From: a virus | DNA: 64,000 nucleotides | IMG/VR virus record: IMGVR_UViG_3300002143_000172 | Coordinates: 62,001-126,000 of that record | Strand: one strand, 5' to 3' | Made by a program: the position numbers and the translations under genes | Shown: piece after piece, positions 41,520 through 48,945 of the stretch | Position numbering within the stretch: the first letter of the stretch is position 1 | Layout: every line of letters starts with the position of its first letter | The notes under the pieces: generated by a model | Database searches by the model: none | The model's input: the letters and a program-made list of their open reading frames with translations, nothing else | Told to the model about the DNA's origin: nothing

Positions 41520-41866
41520 ATATCTGGACTTAACTTCTTAGAGTTAGCCGAAGCCATTTTGTCAACGCTGGGTCCTGTTGCTTTTTTAGGAGCAGTTCCC
41601 TGTTCTTGATTAGCACCTTGTACTTTGGTGTTTAAGGTAACGGTACCATCATCGGAAATATCTTGGATAACATCACCACTTGGATCAACAGCATTTTTGA
41701 GTGCGATCAACCCATCTGGAGTGCTAATACCCAATCCAAACGGTTTTAAAATATTCATTACAACGGGAAAGGGCAGTTCACTTGTCTGCCCTTCTTTGTC
41801 TGCCAGGCCCTGCATTACTGCTAATACATCCCTGACAGACCCTTGGTCTACTTCAAATAATCTCAT
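41516..41866 (-). CDS. Phage-type protein with MRLFEVDQG start
   Basis: The 116-residue protein contains VRDVLAVMQGLADKEG, MNILKPFGLGISTPDGLIALKNAVDP and IQDISDDGTVTLNT. The N-terminus shows a short MR..E form as in other genes here. It overlaps the large acidic/basic protein upstream by 1 nt. Function unknown; the setting is virion-like. Confidence 0.65.
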   Translation of the reverse strand: MRLFEVDQGSVRDVLAVMQGLADKEGQTSELPFPVVMNILKPFGLGISTPDGLIALKNAVDPSGDVIQDISDDGTVTLNTKVQGANQEQGTAPKKATGPSVDKMASANSKKLSPDI

Positions 41867-43188
41867 TACCTTGCTAACTTAGACATAATGTTGTGAGCTT
41901 CGGATAACTTACGAGCACGGCGTTGTTCTTTGCTTTCACGCATTGCACGACCTGTTACTTCAGCGCCGCCTGCGGCAGCATCTGCACCTGCAAACTCGTC
42001 CCCTGCCAGTGAATTCATCATGTCTGGGCCAGCGGCATCCATACCTGGCTCTGCTCCCATTGGCATCTCTGGTGCTGCCTCGCCTGCTAGTACTGCAACC
42101 GCATTGCTGATAGCTTCGCGCTGTTGTGTCAGTACTTCTAGTGTAGCACTTAAAGCTGGTCCGACTGACTGTTTGAATGTTTCAGATTCTTGAGCACCGA
42201 AATCTGCTTTGATAGCATCGGCTAGTTCAATCATGGTCTTTGTTTGATACTGACCAACTCGTTGCATCCAACTTGTGAAGTCATTGACCATATCGCCTGC
42301 GGCTGTAATTGCCTTGGCCTTGCCCTCTTCATCTTCCTGCAATAAGAACTGTAAACTTTCATTTACGAATCTTACATTGTGTTTGAATTGGCTTTCTTTA
42401 ACTTTCTTCTTATCCTTAACGGCTTTCTTCATTGGTTCTTTCTTATTGCCATCTTTGTCCATGTTAAGGAAGTCTGGTTTAGCTTTCTTGCTTTCCCACA
42501 TGCCTGCACACTCTTTACAACCTTTGGTCATTTTTGTATGACCTTCGGAGCAAGACTTGCCTTCATCTAGATCTTTTTCTTTATCAGCATTTTTATCTGC
42601 TTTCTGACTCTGCCACCCTTGTACTTTGCGTACATTAACATCAACATCGCCGCCGCCTTGTTTCTTCATCTTAACTGTGCGTGAAGTTTCTTTTGATGGT
42701 TTACGATCGGTGTCGTCTTCTTTAACTTTAGCAAATGGGTTAACACCCTTCTTAGGACCTGCTTTCTTGTCAGCGACAGCTTTTTTCATTGGCTCTTTTT
42801 TGTCGCCGTCTTTGTCCATGTTAAGGAAGTCTGGTTTTGCACCCTTGGCACTAATCTTTGTTTTTGGGGGGCGTGTGCCCTTTTTAGCTTCGTTTAGCGC
42901 ATCCATTTTGTCGCGCAATTTTTGCATTTGTTCGCCTAGCATCTCTTTAATCCTTATGTTGAGCAATTCTAACATTGCTTTATCTTTTTGGTATGACTCA
43001 TTCTTTAACAAATCATTGTAACCCGATTTACCTTCGTGGTGGAAAACACGGGTGCGTAATTTGTTACGCATATCTTCCAATTGCTCACGGTTATATTTTT
43101 CAAAGTTAATTGTAGTACCAAACTGTTTGGTAATATTTTCTTTCAACTTTGAACTTGAAATTTTACTTGCGAAATCTGTGGGCTTCAT
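41866..43188 (-). CDS. Lys-rich phage protein with KPDFLNMDKDG repeats
   Basis: The 440-residue protein has two copies of KPDFLNMDKDG-x-KKEPMKKAV (near residues 119 and 239), whose D-x-D-x-D/N layout resembles a Ca-binding loop. A Cys cluster (CSEGHTKMTKGCKECAG) lies between them. The N-terminal half is basic and helical and the end is Ala/Gly-rich. Proteins with such repeats occur in many marine phages; virion or scaffold role is inference. Confidence 0.65.
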   Translation of the reverse strand: MKPTDFASKISSSKLKENITKQFGTTINFEKYNREQLEDMRNKLRTRVFHHEGKSGYNDLLKNESYQKDKAMLELLNIRIKEMLGEQMQKLRDKMDALNEAKKGTRPPKTKISAKGAKPDFLNMDKDGDKKEPMKKAVADKKAGPKKGVNPFAKVKEDDTDRKPSKETSRTVKMKKQGGGDVDVNVRKVQGWQSQKADKNADKEKDLDEGKSCSEGHTKMTKGCKECAGMWESKKAKPDFLNMDKDGNKKEPMKKAVKDKKKVKESQFKHNVRFVNESLQFLLQEDEEGKAKAITAAGDMVNDFTSWMQRVGQYQTKTMIELADAIKADFGAQESETFKQSVGPALSATLEVLTQQREAISNAVAVLAGEAAPEMPMGAEPGMDAAGPDMMNSLAGDEFAGADAAAGGAEVTGRAMRESKEQRRARKLSEAHNIMSKLAR

Positions 43189-43217
43189 ATGGTGAGTTCC
43201 AAAAAGTTATATTAAAC

Positions 43218-43226
43218 TTATTTATA
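43218..43226 (-). promoter_or_regulatory. T4-type late promoter (TATAAATAA)
   Basis: TATAAATAA on the minus strand, about 30 nt upstream of the ATG at 43188, a full match to the T4 late consensus. Confidence 0.75.
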
Positions 43227-43686
43227 CGAGTTTAATAAGTTTCTGATAGCTTGAGACCAAAGATCTTCTGTGGAGCGCCTTCTTTGCTCGAGCTATATTT
43301 GCTTTAGTAGTTACTATTTCGTAAGTCTCTAACGATTTGGGGCCTTTTTTAGAAGCAATTCTAGTTTGTAATTGTTCTTCAAATTCAGCATACCCGTAGT
43401 ATCGATCATGATTTAAGATAATGTCGTTTCTAAAACGACCCAATGCTAGATCATTGGCTAAAATTACGGCAGTTTGCGGTAAATTTATTCTTTCTATTAT
43501 CGGTTCACCTGCTCTATCTAATATACTGTATCCGTAATCAGTTTTAACGATCTTATAAAATCCAACATTAACAGAACCGTCATTATTCCTTAAGGGAATA
43601 ACGATTCCTTTTTTTCTAAGAGTCCGTTTAACTTCGTTAGACAAGACTTCTATTTTTTTATAAAGTTCAGCTGGAATATTTTTCAT
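43222..43686 (-). CDS. Phage-type hypothetical protein
   Basis: The 154-residue basic protein contains KIVKTDYGYSILDRAGEPIIERINLPQTAVILANDLALG and TKANIARAKKALHRRS. Overlaps the next gene by 20 nt. Function unknown; gene order suggests virion assembly. Confidence 0.65.
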   Translation of the reverse strand: MKNIPAELYKKIEVLSNEVKRTLRKKGIVIPLRNNDGSVNVGFYKIVKTDYGYSILDRAGEPIIERINLPQTAVILANDLALGRFRNDIILNHDRYYGYAEFEEQLQTRIASKKGPKSLETYEIVTTKANIARAKKALHRRSLVSSYQKLIKLV

Positions 43687-43879
43687 TTAGGTTATTGATC
43701 AATGTGATGTTATCTTTACTTATTTTATAAACTCCCTTACGGACTAAACCTTGGGCAATCCATTGATCGTGCTCATCTAAACTCGGTATCTTTACAGCCC
43801 CAGTATGATGCTCAATGAATTGTTGCTCTTCATTAGTAATGTGGATAGATGGGCCATCGATGAGCTGATGTATTTTCAT
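43667..43879 (-). CDS. Small phage-type hypothetical protein
   Basis: The 70-residue protein (MKIHQLIDGPSIHITNEEQQF) has a winged-helix-like pattern: EEQQFIEHHTG, WIAQGLVRKGVYKIS. It is joined by a 1-nt overlap to the MRISEL gene upstream and a 20-nt overlap downstream. Function unknown. Confidence 0.65.
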   Translation of the reverse strand: MKIHQLIDGPSIHITNEEQQFIEHHTGAVKIPSLDEHDQWIAQGLVRKGVYKISKDNITLINNLNEKYSS

Positions 43880-44229
43880 TATACTGTTTTTTGCAACTGT
43901 TGTTGCATTTGTTGTTGTTTTTGTTTTAGCCCCACAATCTGTGCGGCAATTTTATCTAAGTCGGTCATTGCCTGCTTAGATTGATCTGCAAATTGTTGTA
44001 CTTGCTGTGCTTGCTGTGCTTGTTGCGGATCTTGTCCTACCTGTTGATTTGGAGGAGGAGTTACAGGAGTTACAGGAGTTTGCCCTGCTACTGTAGATGG
44101 CGGAGTGCCATTCGATGCAGTAGGTGGAGTAGTAGTTCCTGTTTGTGCCGGAGTAGTAACTGGAGGTTTCTGTGCTTGCCCCGGGGGTACAGGTGCAACT
44201 GTCTCTTCAAATAATTCGCTTATTCTCAT
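43879..44229 (-). CDS. Pro/Thr- and Gln-rich protein with capsid-targeting-like start
   Basis: The 116-residue protein starts MRISELFEETVAPVPPG, has a Pro/Thr-rich middle (about residues 14-70) and ends in a Gln-rich coiled helix (KQAMTDLDKIAAQIVGLKQKQQQMQQQ). Low complexity in the DNA follows. Probably structural; the MR..EL start resembles the T4 capsid-targeting form. Confidence 0.65.
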   Translation of the reverse strand: MRISELFEETVAPVPPGQAQKPPVTTPAQTGTTTPPTASNGTPPSTVAGQTPVTPVTPPPNQQVGQDPQQAQQAQQVQQFADQSKQAMTDLDKIAAQIVGLKQKQQQMQQQLQKTV

Positions 44230-44230
44230 G

Positions 44231-44467
44231 TTATTTCTGTAGTACTACAACGACTAGTCCTAAAATTCCAGTAATAACTGTACCGGCAGTACCAATGAGT
44301 ATCCTAGTAATGCTGTTTTGACTAGTTTGAATCAATACTTGTAATGTGGTTAGTTTTTCTTCAACGCTGGTCAATCTCTTGTCCAGGCTTTCGTATCGAG
44401 ATGCACATAAATCAACATGGGCTTCTAGATTTTCTCTTTCTATATCAATTGGACCTTGTACGGTCAT
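44231..44467 (-). CDS. XhlA-like coiled-coil membrane protein
   Basis: The 78-residue protein has a coiled coil (ESLDKRLTSVEEKLTTLQVLIQ) and one C-terminal membrane segment (ITRILIGTAGTVITGILGLVVVVL). The layout is like haemolysin XhlA and may help lysis. Start after AGGAGATAAAC. Confidence 0.65.
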   Translation of the reverse strand: MTVQGPIDIERENLEAHVDLCASRYESLDKRLTSVEEKLTTLQVLIQTSQNSITRILIGTAGTVITGILGLVVVVLQK

Positions 44468-44512
44468 AGTTTATCTCCTAAAGGTATTACTCTCATGCTA
44501 TCCTACGATGCC

Positions 44513-44941
44513 TTACAGTGTGCCTTTATGAGCCTTGATGATAATGTTTTTAGAGGTACGGTCTTTACAATCAAAGATCGCCTTGTCTATATTTACCGTT
44601 TCTGTGAGATTTTTTATGATTGGTACAGAGTCGAGATCTTCAACTAAACTACCTTTAGCGTCACCATGCTCGTCGGCATATACGCCAACTCTATCAGGAA
44701 TAAACTTAAAGGTCCATACACGATGCTTGCCTTTGAACTCGCTACCGAACCCTAACTCTTTTACATCAATCATTTCTGAGGCAGGCGGATTATCATAGGA
44801 AATAATACTTCTAATTTCTACACACTGTCTTAGTGTGATAAAGTTTCTATTTTGGTCATACTCAAGTTGACTTCCTTGGTTAGGTCGTATTACCCGTGTA
44901 TTGGTGATGTCAACTAAAGTTTGAATTTCTATTATTTCCAT
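44513..44941 (-). CDS. Phage-type hypothetical protein
   Basis: The 142-residue product starts at MEIIEIQTLVDITNTRV (44941), since a late box lies between this ATG and the upstream frame start. It is beta-rich (EYDQNRNFITLRQCVEIRS; HRVWTFKFIPDRVGVY). Function unknown; the promoter suggests late, virion-linked use. Confidence 0.7.
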   Translation of the reverse strand: MEIIEIQTLVDITNTRVIRPNQGSQLEYDQNRNFITLRQCVEIRSIISYDNPPASEMIDVKELGFGSEFKGKHRVWTFKFIPDRVGVYADEHGDAKGSLVEDLDSVPIIKNLTETVNIDKAIFDCKDRTSKNIIIKAHKGTL

Positions 44942-44957
44942 AAAGTACCTATATAAT

Positions 44958-44966
44958 GTATTTATG
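44958..44966 (-). promoter_or_regulatory. T4-type late box (CATAAATAC)
   Basis: CATAAATAC on the minus strand, about 17 nt before the ATG at 44941. Confidence 0.65.
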
Positions 44967-44970
44967 GCCA

Positions 44971-44997
44971 AAAGAAAAGGGACTTAAAAAAGTCCCT
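44971..44997 (-). terminator. Rho-independent terminator
   Basis: Stem AGGGACTT/AAGTCCCT (44978-44997) followed by TTTCTTTT on the minus strand, just after the gene at 45019. It is nearly identical to the one at 45521-45546. Confidence 0.88.
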
Positions 44998-45018
44998 AGT
45001 CTTAAATCTAATTAAAGA

Positions 45019-45414
45019 TTATAGTGTGAACGCTGTAACAGATACGCTACCTAATGCGATACCGTTAACTGTACCAACTGCCTTAATTGCTGTTTCTAAA
45101 GCATCTGCTGTGCTAGATTCTTCGTCTGGAAGACCCATGCCTAACCCACTTGGGCTTAGAGAGTCTGCGCCAGTATCTTCAATAGCAATGCGTAGATCGC
45201 GATTTGCACCTGTACCAGTGTTTTGAACTGTACCGATCATTGCTACTGTGGCAAATAATGAGCAAGCCTGAATAGTCTTGTCAATTGCACCGTTTACAAC
45301 ACCAACTTGACCATTTACTGCGGCTGGGAAGGCAATGTTAAAAAAACTTAGTGTACTTGGACGCTGACTTGGGGCTGCGACTGAACCGTTAACTCGTGTA
45401 ATTCCTGCTGACAT
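45019..45414 (-). CDS. Tandem paralogue, virion-type protein A
   Basis: The 131-residue protein begins MSAGITRVNGSVAAPSQRPSTLSFF and holds SLSPSGLGMGLPDEESSTADALETAI. It shares about half its residues with the next upstream gene. Alternating strands and small residues fit a capsid or sheath decoration protein, which is inference. It has its own late box, leader hairpin, AAAGGAGAAAT and terminator, so it should be made in quantity late. Confidence 0.75.
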   Translation of the reverse strand: MSAGITRVNGSVAAPSQRPSTLSFFNIAFPAAVNGQVGVVNGAIDKTIQACSLFATVAMIGTVQNTGTGANRDLRIAIEDTGADSLSPSGLGMGLPDEESSTADALETAIKAVGTVNGIALGSVSVTAFTL

Positions 45415-45440
45415 AATATTTCTCCTTTATCTAAAATGTC

Positions 45441-45478
45441 CACTCCGCTCAGGAGTGTTTTTGGTAATAATATTTATG
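45441..45478 (-). promoter_or_regulatory. Late box and 5' leader hairpin
   Basis: CATAAATATT (45469-45478) followed by the hairpin CACTCC/GGAGTG (45441-45457), then the ribosome site. The same order precedes the paralogue. Confidence 0.7.
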
Positions 45479-45502
45479 CTGTTTGGAAAAAATATGCGGA
45501 AA

Positions 45503-45520
45503 TGGCCTAAATTTAGGCCA
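45503..45520. repeat. 18-nt perfect palindrome
   Basis: TGGCCTAAATTTAGGCCA is its own reverse complement. It lies between the terminator at 45521-45546 and the late box of the next gene. Confidence 0.6.
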
Positions 45521-45546
45521 AAAGAAAAGGGACTTAAAAAGTCCCT
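45521..45546 (-). terminator. Rho-independent terminator
   Basis: Stem AGGGACTT/AAGTCCCT (45528-45546, short loop) then TTTCTTTT on the minus strand, after the gene at 45568. Confidence 0.88.
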
Positions 45547-45567
45547 AATCTCAAATCTAATTAAAGA

Positions 45568-45969
45568 TTATAATGTGAAAGCGGCAACAGTAGCACCTGT
45601 TAAATCAATGCTATTTTCACCAACATCGTCACCTAGAGCAGTGATTGCGGCTTCTAGAGCGGCTGCTGTGGTAGCTGCCTCATCTGGAAGGCCCATACCT
45701 AAACCACTTGGGCTAAGACTATCAACACCTGTGTCTTCAATACCGATAACTAATCCCTGTCCTGTACCACCTGTAGCACTTAATGTTCCGACCATTGCTA
45801 CTGTAGCAAATTCTGAACATGCGCGGACTGCTTGATCAATAGCGCCATTGACAAGACCGACTTCGGCCGTACAATCAACACCAAAATCAATTTGGAAAAA
45901 AGTTAGCGTACTTGGACGCTGACTTGGGGCTGCAACTGAGCCATGAACTCGTGTAATTCCTGCTGACAT
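45568..45969 (-). CDS. Tandem paralogue, virion-type protein B
   Basis: The 133-residue protein begins MSAGITRVHGSVAAPSQRPSTLTFF and holds SLSPSGLGMGLPDEAATTAAALEAAI, closely matching the 45019-45414 product. It has one or two extra Cys residues (VDCTAEVG). The flanks (late box, hairpin, ribosome site, terminator) are duplicated with it. Confidence 0.75.
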   Translation of the reverse strand: MSAGITRVHGSVAAPSQRPSTLTFFQIDFGVDCTAEVGLVNGAIDQAVRACSEFATVAMVGTLSATGGTGQGLVIGIEDTGVDSLSPSGLGMGLPDEAATTAAALEAAITALGDDVGENSIDLTGATVAAFTL

Positions 45970-45996
45970 AATATTTCTCCTTTATCTGAATATGTC

Positions 45997-46034
45997 CACT
46001 CCGCTCCGGAGTGTTTTATGTAATAGTATTTATG
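45997..46034 (-). promoter_or_regulatory. Late box and 5' leader hairpin
   Basis: CATAAATACT (46025-46034) followed by CACTCC/GGAGTG (45997-46013), the counterpart of 45441-45478. Confidence 0.7.
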
Positions 46035-46062
46035 ACAACTGGGAAAAATGTGCCCAAATGGG

Positions 46063-46365
46063 TTAAAGATCGTCGTCTTTTACATCACCCTCTAGTATTT
46101 TGAGGTGTCTAGCTGTATCCTTGCTGTCGCGCAACTTGCGTATGCTACGGACGAACTTAGCTGGATCACTACCTTTTATGCTATTAATAAGCCTGCGCTC
46201 TAGCTCATACGCATCTTCTGGGTTATAATTCTCTTTGATTAGAGCTAGAAGATTGATAGCACTATCGATGACATGGGCGGCTCTACTTTCAATAATAGCA
46301 TCGCTATTCTTCTTGATAGTTATCGAATTGAGTTCTTCTAAAAGACTACGGGTGGCTCGTTTCAA
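46063..46365 (-). CDS. Phage-type helical protein, TTG start
   Basis: The 100-residue protein (KRATRSLLEELNSITIKK...) is helical and charged, with YELERRLINSIKGSDPAKFVRSIRKL. It appears to start at a TTG with AAAGGAAA upstream. A late-like AATAAATAAA lies ahead. Function unknown. Confidence 0.6.
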   Translation of the reverse strand: MKRATRSLLEELNSITIKKNSDAIIESRAAHVIDSAINLLALIKENYNPEDAYELERRLINSIKGSDPAKFVRSIRKLRDSKDTARHLKILEGDVKDDDL

Positions 46366-46434
46366 GATAGTTTCCTTTCTTTTATTTATTTGTTGTTAGT
46401 GTTAGTTTAACATAACGAATGGGCAAATAACAAC

Positions 46435-46463
46435 TTGTAAATTGTGCGGTCGCAACATATAAT
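46435..46463 (+). promoter_or_regulatory. Sigma-70 promoter of the plus-strand operon
   Basis: TTGTAA (46435-46440), a 17-bp spacer and TATAAT (46458-46463), followed by a late-like ACTAAATAC. Confidence 0.75.
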
Positions 46464-46522
46464 ACTAAATACTCAGTAGAAACGCTAATATCTTTCTACA
46501 CACACTTACAGAGGAAATTGAA

Positions 46523-46702
46523 ATGGAAACTATATCAACCCGTATGTTGAACATGATTGCTCGATTGAGCGAAATGTTCCCAGACAGCTCTTATCAGAGC
46601 CGCTTAGATGCATACCTAAGCACCAAAGGCATTACCGATGCCGCACAACTAGATAATTATATACAACAATACTACTACTCTCAAAAGGAAAAATATCTAT
46701 GA
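46523..46702 (+). CDS. Small helical protein
   Basis: The 59-residue frame (METISTRMLNMIARLSEMFP...) starts after AGAGGAAATTG and overlaps the next frame by ATGA. It contains SYQSRLDAYLSTKGITDAAQ. Function unknown, but ribosome site, promoter and overlap support it. Confidence 0.7.
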   Translation: METISTRMLNMIARLSEMFPDSSYQSRLDAYLSTKGITDAAQLDNYIQQYYYSQKEKYL

Positions 46703-46821
46703 AAAAAATAATTAATGCTATCTATGAACTAATTACCGCAGTTGGACAAGCAAGCCAGGCAGCTTACCTAGCCCGTCACGGCAACTATAAAGAAGCCAAA
46801 TTACTCATGATGAAACGATAA
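46699..46821 (+). CDS. Tiny protein in the plus-strand operon
   Basis: The 40-residue frame (MKKIINAIYELITAVGQASQ...) overlaps the previous one by 4 nt and is followed after 9 nt by the lipase-like gene. It is preceded by AAAGGAAAA. It ends AKLLMMKR. Function unknown. Confidence 0.65.
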   Translation: MKKIINAIYELITAVGQASQAAYLARHGNYKEAKLLMMKR

Positions 46822-46830
46822 GAGGTAAAC

Positions 46831-47406
46831 ATGAAGCTGGTTTATATCCACGGCGCTAATGCCACTAGCGAAAGCTTCAATTATATCAAAAGCAAACTAG
46901 GTAATGGTATAGACATTGACTATGATAGCCGTAATGGGTTTGAAAATAACCTAAAAGACATGCAGTCAACACTACAGGACCATACGGACCTAGTGTTTGT
47001 TGCTCACAGTCTAGGCGGCATCTATAGTTTGCATTTGGCCAACTCAATGCCCGCCGCTGTTAAGGGTGCTGTTACACTAAGCACCCCTTATGGTGGTGCT
47101 GAAGTTGCAGACTATGTACAATACTTCCTACCGTTTAGTAGATTAATGCGCGACATTGGTCCTAGCAGTTGGGTAATGAGACAAGCAGATAAAATTAAAA
47201 TACAGCATCCGTGGTGTAATGTGGTTACTGTAAAAGGACACAGTCCATTCATTACCGAGCCCAATGATGGCGTTGTAACTATCAGCAGTCAGAGGCATCA
47301 TGCTGATATGGAATTAGTGGAAGTAGATTACAACCACTATGAGGTTGTGCTTAGTGATGAAGTTATTAAAATTATTAAAGAACGAACAAATAAGTTCAAG
47401 AAATAA
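46831..47406 (+). CDS. Alpha/beta hydrolase, lipase-like
   Basis: The 191-residue protein starts MKLVYIHGANATSESF (oxyanion-hole HG) and has FVAHSLGGIYSLHLA (nucleophile elbow), TLSTPYGGAEVADY, EPNDGVVTISSQR (acid) and YNHYEVVLS (His). It lacks a signal peptide. It may cut acyl esters in lipids. AAGAGG lies before the ATG. Confidence 0.85.
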   Translation: MKLVYIHGANATSESFNYIKSKLGNGIDIDYDSRNGFENNLKDMQSTLQDHTDLVFVAHSLGGIYSLHLANSMPAAVKGAVTLSTPYGGAEVADYVQYFLPFSRLMRDIGPSSWVMRQADKIKIQHPWCNVVTVKGHSPFITEPNDGVVTISSQRHHADMELVEVDYNHYEVVLSDEVIKIIKERTNKFKK

Positions 47407-47435
47407 TTGCTTTTTTTCATATAGGCATATATAAT
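47407..47435 (+). promoter_or_regulatory. Sigma-70 promoter
   Basis: TTGCTT (47407-47412), a 17-bp spacer and TATAAT (47430-47435), ahead of the gene at 47492. Confidence 0.75.
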
Positions 47436-47491
47436 AGTACATAGGGAAAAAGAAGTACCTATACAGACATACACACACAAGGAGAATTACA

Positions 47492-47773
47492 ATGTCAAAC
47501 ACATTCAATACACCAAAATTGCCCGAGTTCAAAGTTAATCAATCTAGGAATGGATATGAACTGAGAACAGACATCTTGGGCATGGCCAAGGATCTAGTTC
47601 AATCGGAACATAGCATAAAGTTCCATGGTTGGGAAATGACTGCCAAGCGTGACGAGAAGACTAATCAGATCGTTGGCACAGTAGAAATGCCATCGTTTCC
47701 AGGACTTGACAAAGTTCTAGAAACAGCTGAAAAGATGTATGCCTTTGTAAACTCAGGCGTTGCAAAGAAGTAA
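47492..47773 (+). CDS. Phage-type conserved hypothetical protein
   Basis: The 93-residue protein has NGYELRTDILGMAKDLV and FHGWEMTAKRDEKTNQIVGTVEMPSFPGLDKVLETAEKMY. I know this form from T4-like marine phages; function unknown. It has its own promoter, an AAGGAGAA site and a terminator. Confidence 0.75.
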   Translation: MSNTFNTPKLPEFKVNQSRNGYELRTDILGMAKDLVQSEHSIKFHGWEMTAKRDEKTNQIVGTVEMPSFPGLDKVLETAEKMYAFVNSGVAKK

Positions 47774-47835
47774 TATTAAAATATATATAGTGGCGTAGCC
47801 TACAATAATAATATAAAATATATGTGGTACAAAGG

Positions 47836-47866
47836 ATTGGGCAGTTTTGTCCAATTCTTTTTTTTG
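47836..47866 (+). terminator. Rho-independent terminator
   Basis: Stem ATTGGGCA/TGTCCAAT (one G-U, 47836-47855) then TCTTTTTTTT. Confidence 0.85.
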
Positions 47867-47969
47867 GACAAATATATTTTAAAATCTTGTCAACGGGTTT
47901 ACTGGCTCAAGCGTTATATATATGTAGGGGAAATAATTCTTCCTACAAATTAACCAAAAAGGAAATACC

Positions 47970-48185
47970 ATGAAATTGATCGCAACCACAATCGCAACTT
48001 TGTTCGCAGTCTCCGCTTTTGCCGCAGAACCAGCTAAGGCTCCTGCAACTCCTGCTCCAGCCGCTACAGCAAGTGCCCCGGCTAAAGCTGAAGTTAAGAA
48101 AGACGAAAAGAAGCCTGCAAAAAGTCAACCTGCTAAGAAAGACGCACCTAAAGCAGACGCCAAAGCCGTACCAGCCGCAAAGTAA
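47970..48185 (+). CDS. Exported Ala/Pro/Lys-rich protein
   Basis: The 71-residue protein has a signal peptide (KLIATTIATLFAVSAFAA) and an EPAKAP...KKDEKKPAKSQPAKK low-complexity tail. It starts after AAAAAGGAAATACC. It is periplasmic and basic; similar short proteins occur in proteobacteria. Function unknown. Confidence 0.7.
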   Translation: MKLIATTIATLFAVSAFAAEPAKAPATPAPAATASAPAKAEVKKDEKKPAKSQPAKKDAPKADAKAVPAAK

Positions 48186-48186
48186 T

Positions 48187-48378
48187 CGTAGTTTAGATGA
48201 TAATAATGATAATAATGATATCATTGTAGATGATGAAGTCACATTTGGCCGTAATCGAAAAGCTAGCGAGTATGGTAAATTAGTCGATGAAGATCCAGAA
48301 ATATCAGACTATGTTAAATTTAGATTATGGCTAGCTAGACAGTTAGCACTTAGGAAGTACGAAAAAGTCCACGGTTAG
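48187..48378 (+). pseudogene. Start-less coding-like segment (frameshifted or unusual start)
   Basis: After the stop at 48185 another frame reads VDDEVTFGRNRKASEYGKL and ISDYVKFRLWLARQLALRKY to a TAG, with convincing codon use, but has no ATG, GTG or TTG start. Three in-frame ATGs nearby (48194, 48203, 48212) lie in a different frame that stops at once. It could be broken, start at ATT/ATC, or be joined by frameshift. Confidence 0.5.
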
Positions 48379-48397
48379 CCCCCTGGGCTTTTTCTTT
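48362..48397 (+). terminator. Rho-independent terminator
   Basis: Stem AAAAAGTCC/GGGCTTTTT (48362-48393, one G-U) followed by CTTTT. Confidence 0.75.
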
Positions 48398-48399
48398 TA

Positions 48400-48942
48400 T
48401 TATAATTTTAGACTTATTACTTCCCAGTTGATAATCCGCCACTGTCCGTCAAGATATTTTTTCTTATCACTTCCAAAATCTATCATAAATGAGTGTTCCC
48501 ACCAATCGATTAATAAGACAATATCTTTCTTAATTTCGTGATTGACTATTGTTTTAATCTCACCATTCTTGGCAAGATAAACCCAACCACTACCTTGTAT
48601 AGCCATTGCTGTTTTTAAAAACTTTTCTTTAAAATTATCAACTGATTTAAAATGTCGGTTGATAAATTCTAAGATATCGCCAGTGGGCTCATTAGACTTT
48701 GTTGGATGTTGGAATTGGGCAAAATATATGCTATGTAAAAATGCGCCGGCTTCATTAAAACCGGCATCACCTTCGCCGTTGTTAAATCGATCAACATAGG
48801 CTTTGTACAGTTTACCATAATGGTATTCCATGGTCTCTTTACCAACGCTATCTTCTAATGCACCCAACGCATAGCCTAAGGTAATTCTTTCAAGTGTCTT
48901 TGGTGTTCGACCTTCGGAGATAGTCTTGATGAAGTTGTACAT
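48400..48942 (-). CDS. Fe/Mn superoxide dismutase
   Basis: The 180-residue protein keeps SOD metal ligands: TMEYHYGKLYKAYVDRFN (His), AFLHSIYF (His), LIDWWEHSFMIDFG (Asp, His). GSGWVYLA matches the conserved SGW strand. It is shorter at the N-terminus than the usual ~195-residue enzyme and has FAQF where many SODs read W.N. Function as SOD is likely but the metal cannot be named. Confidence 0.85.
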   Translation of the reverse strand: MYNFIKTISEGRTPKTLERITLGYALGALEDSVGKETMEYHYGKLYKAYVDRFNNGEGDAGFNEAGAFLHSIYFAQFQHPTKSNEPTGDILEFINRHFKSVDNFKEKFLKTAMAIQGSGWVYLAKNGEIKTIVNHEIKKDIVLLIDWWEHSFMIDFGSDKKKYLDGQWRIINWEVISLKL

Positions 48943-48945
48943 CTA

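Noticed and set aside
48019-48378. A long plus-strand frame starting at 48019 as the real gene
   Set aside because: Its first 55 codons are an out-of-frame reading of the signal-peptide gene and give Leu/Gln low complexity; only the last part looks coding.
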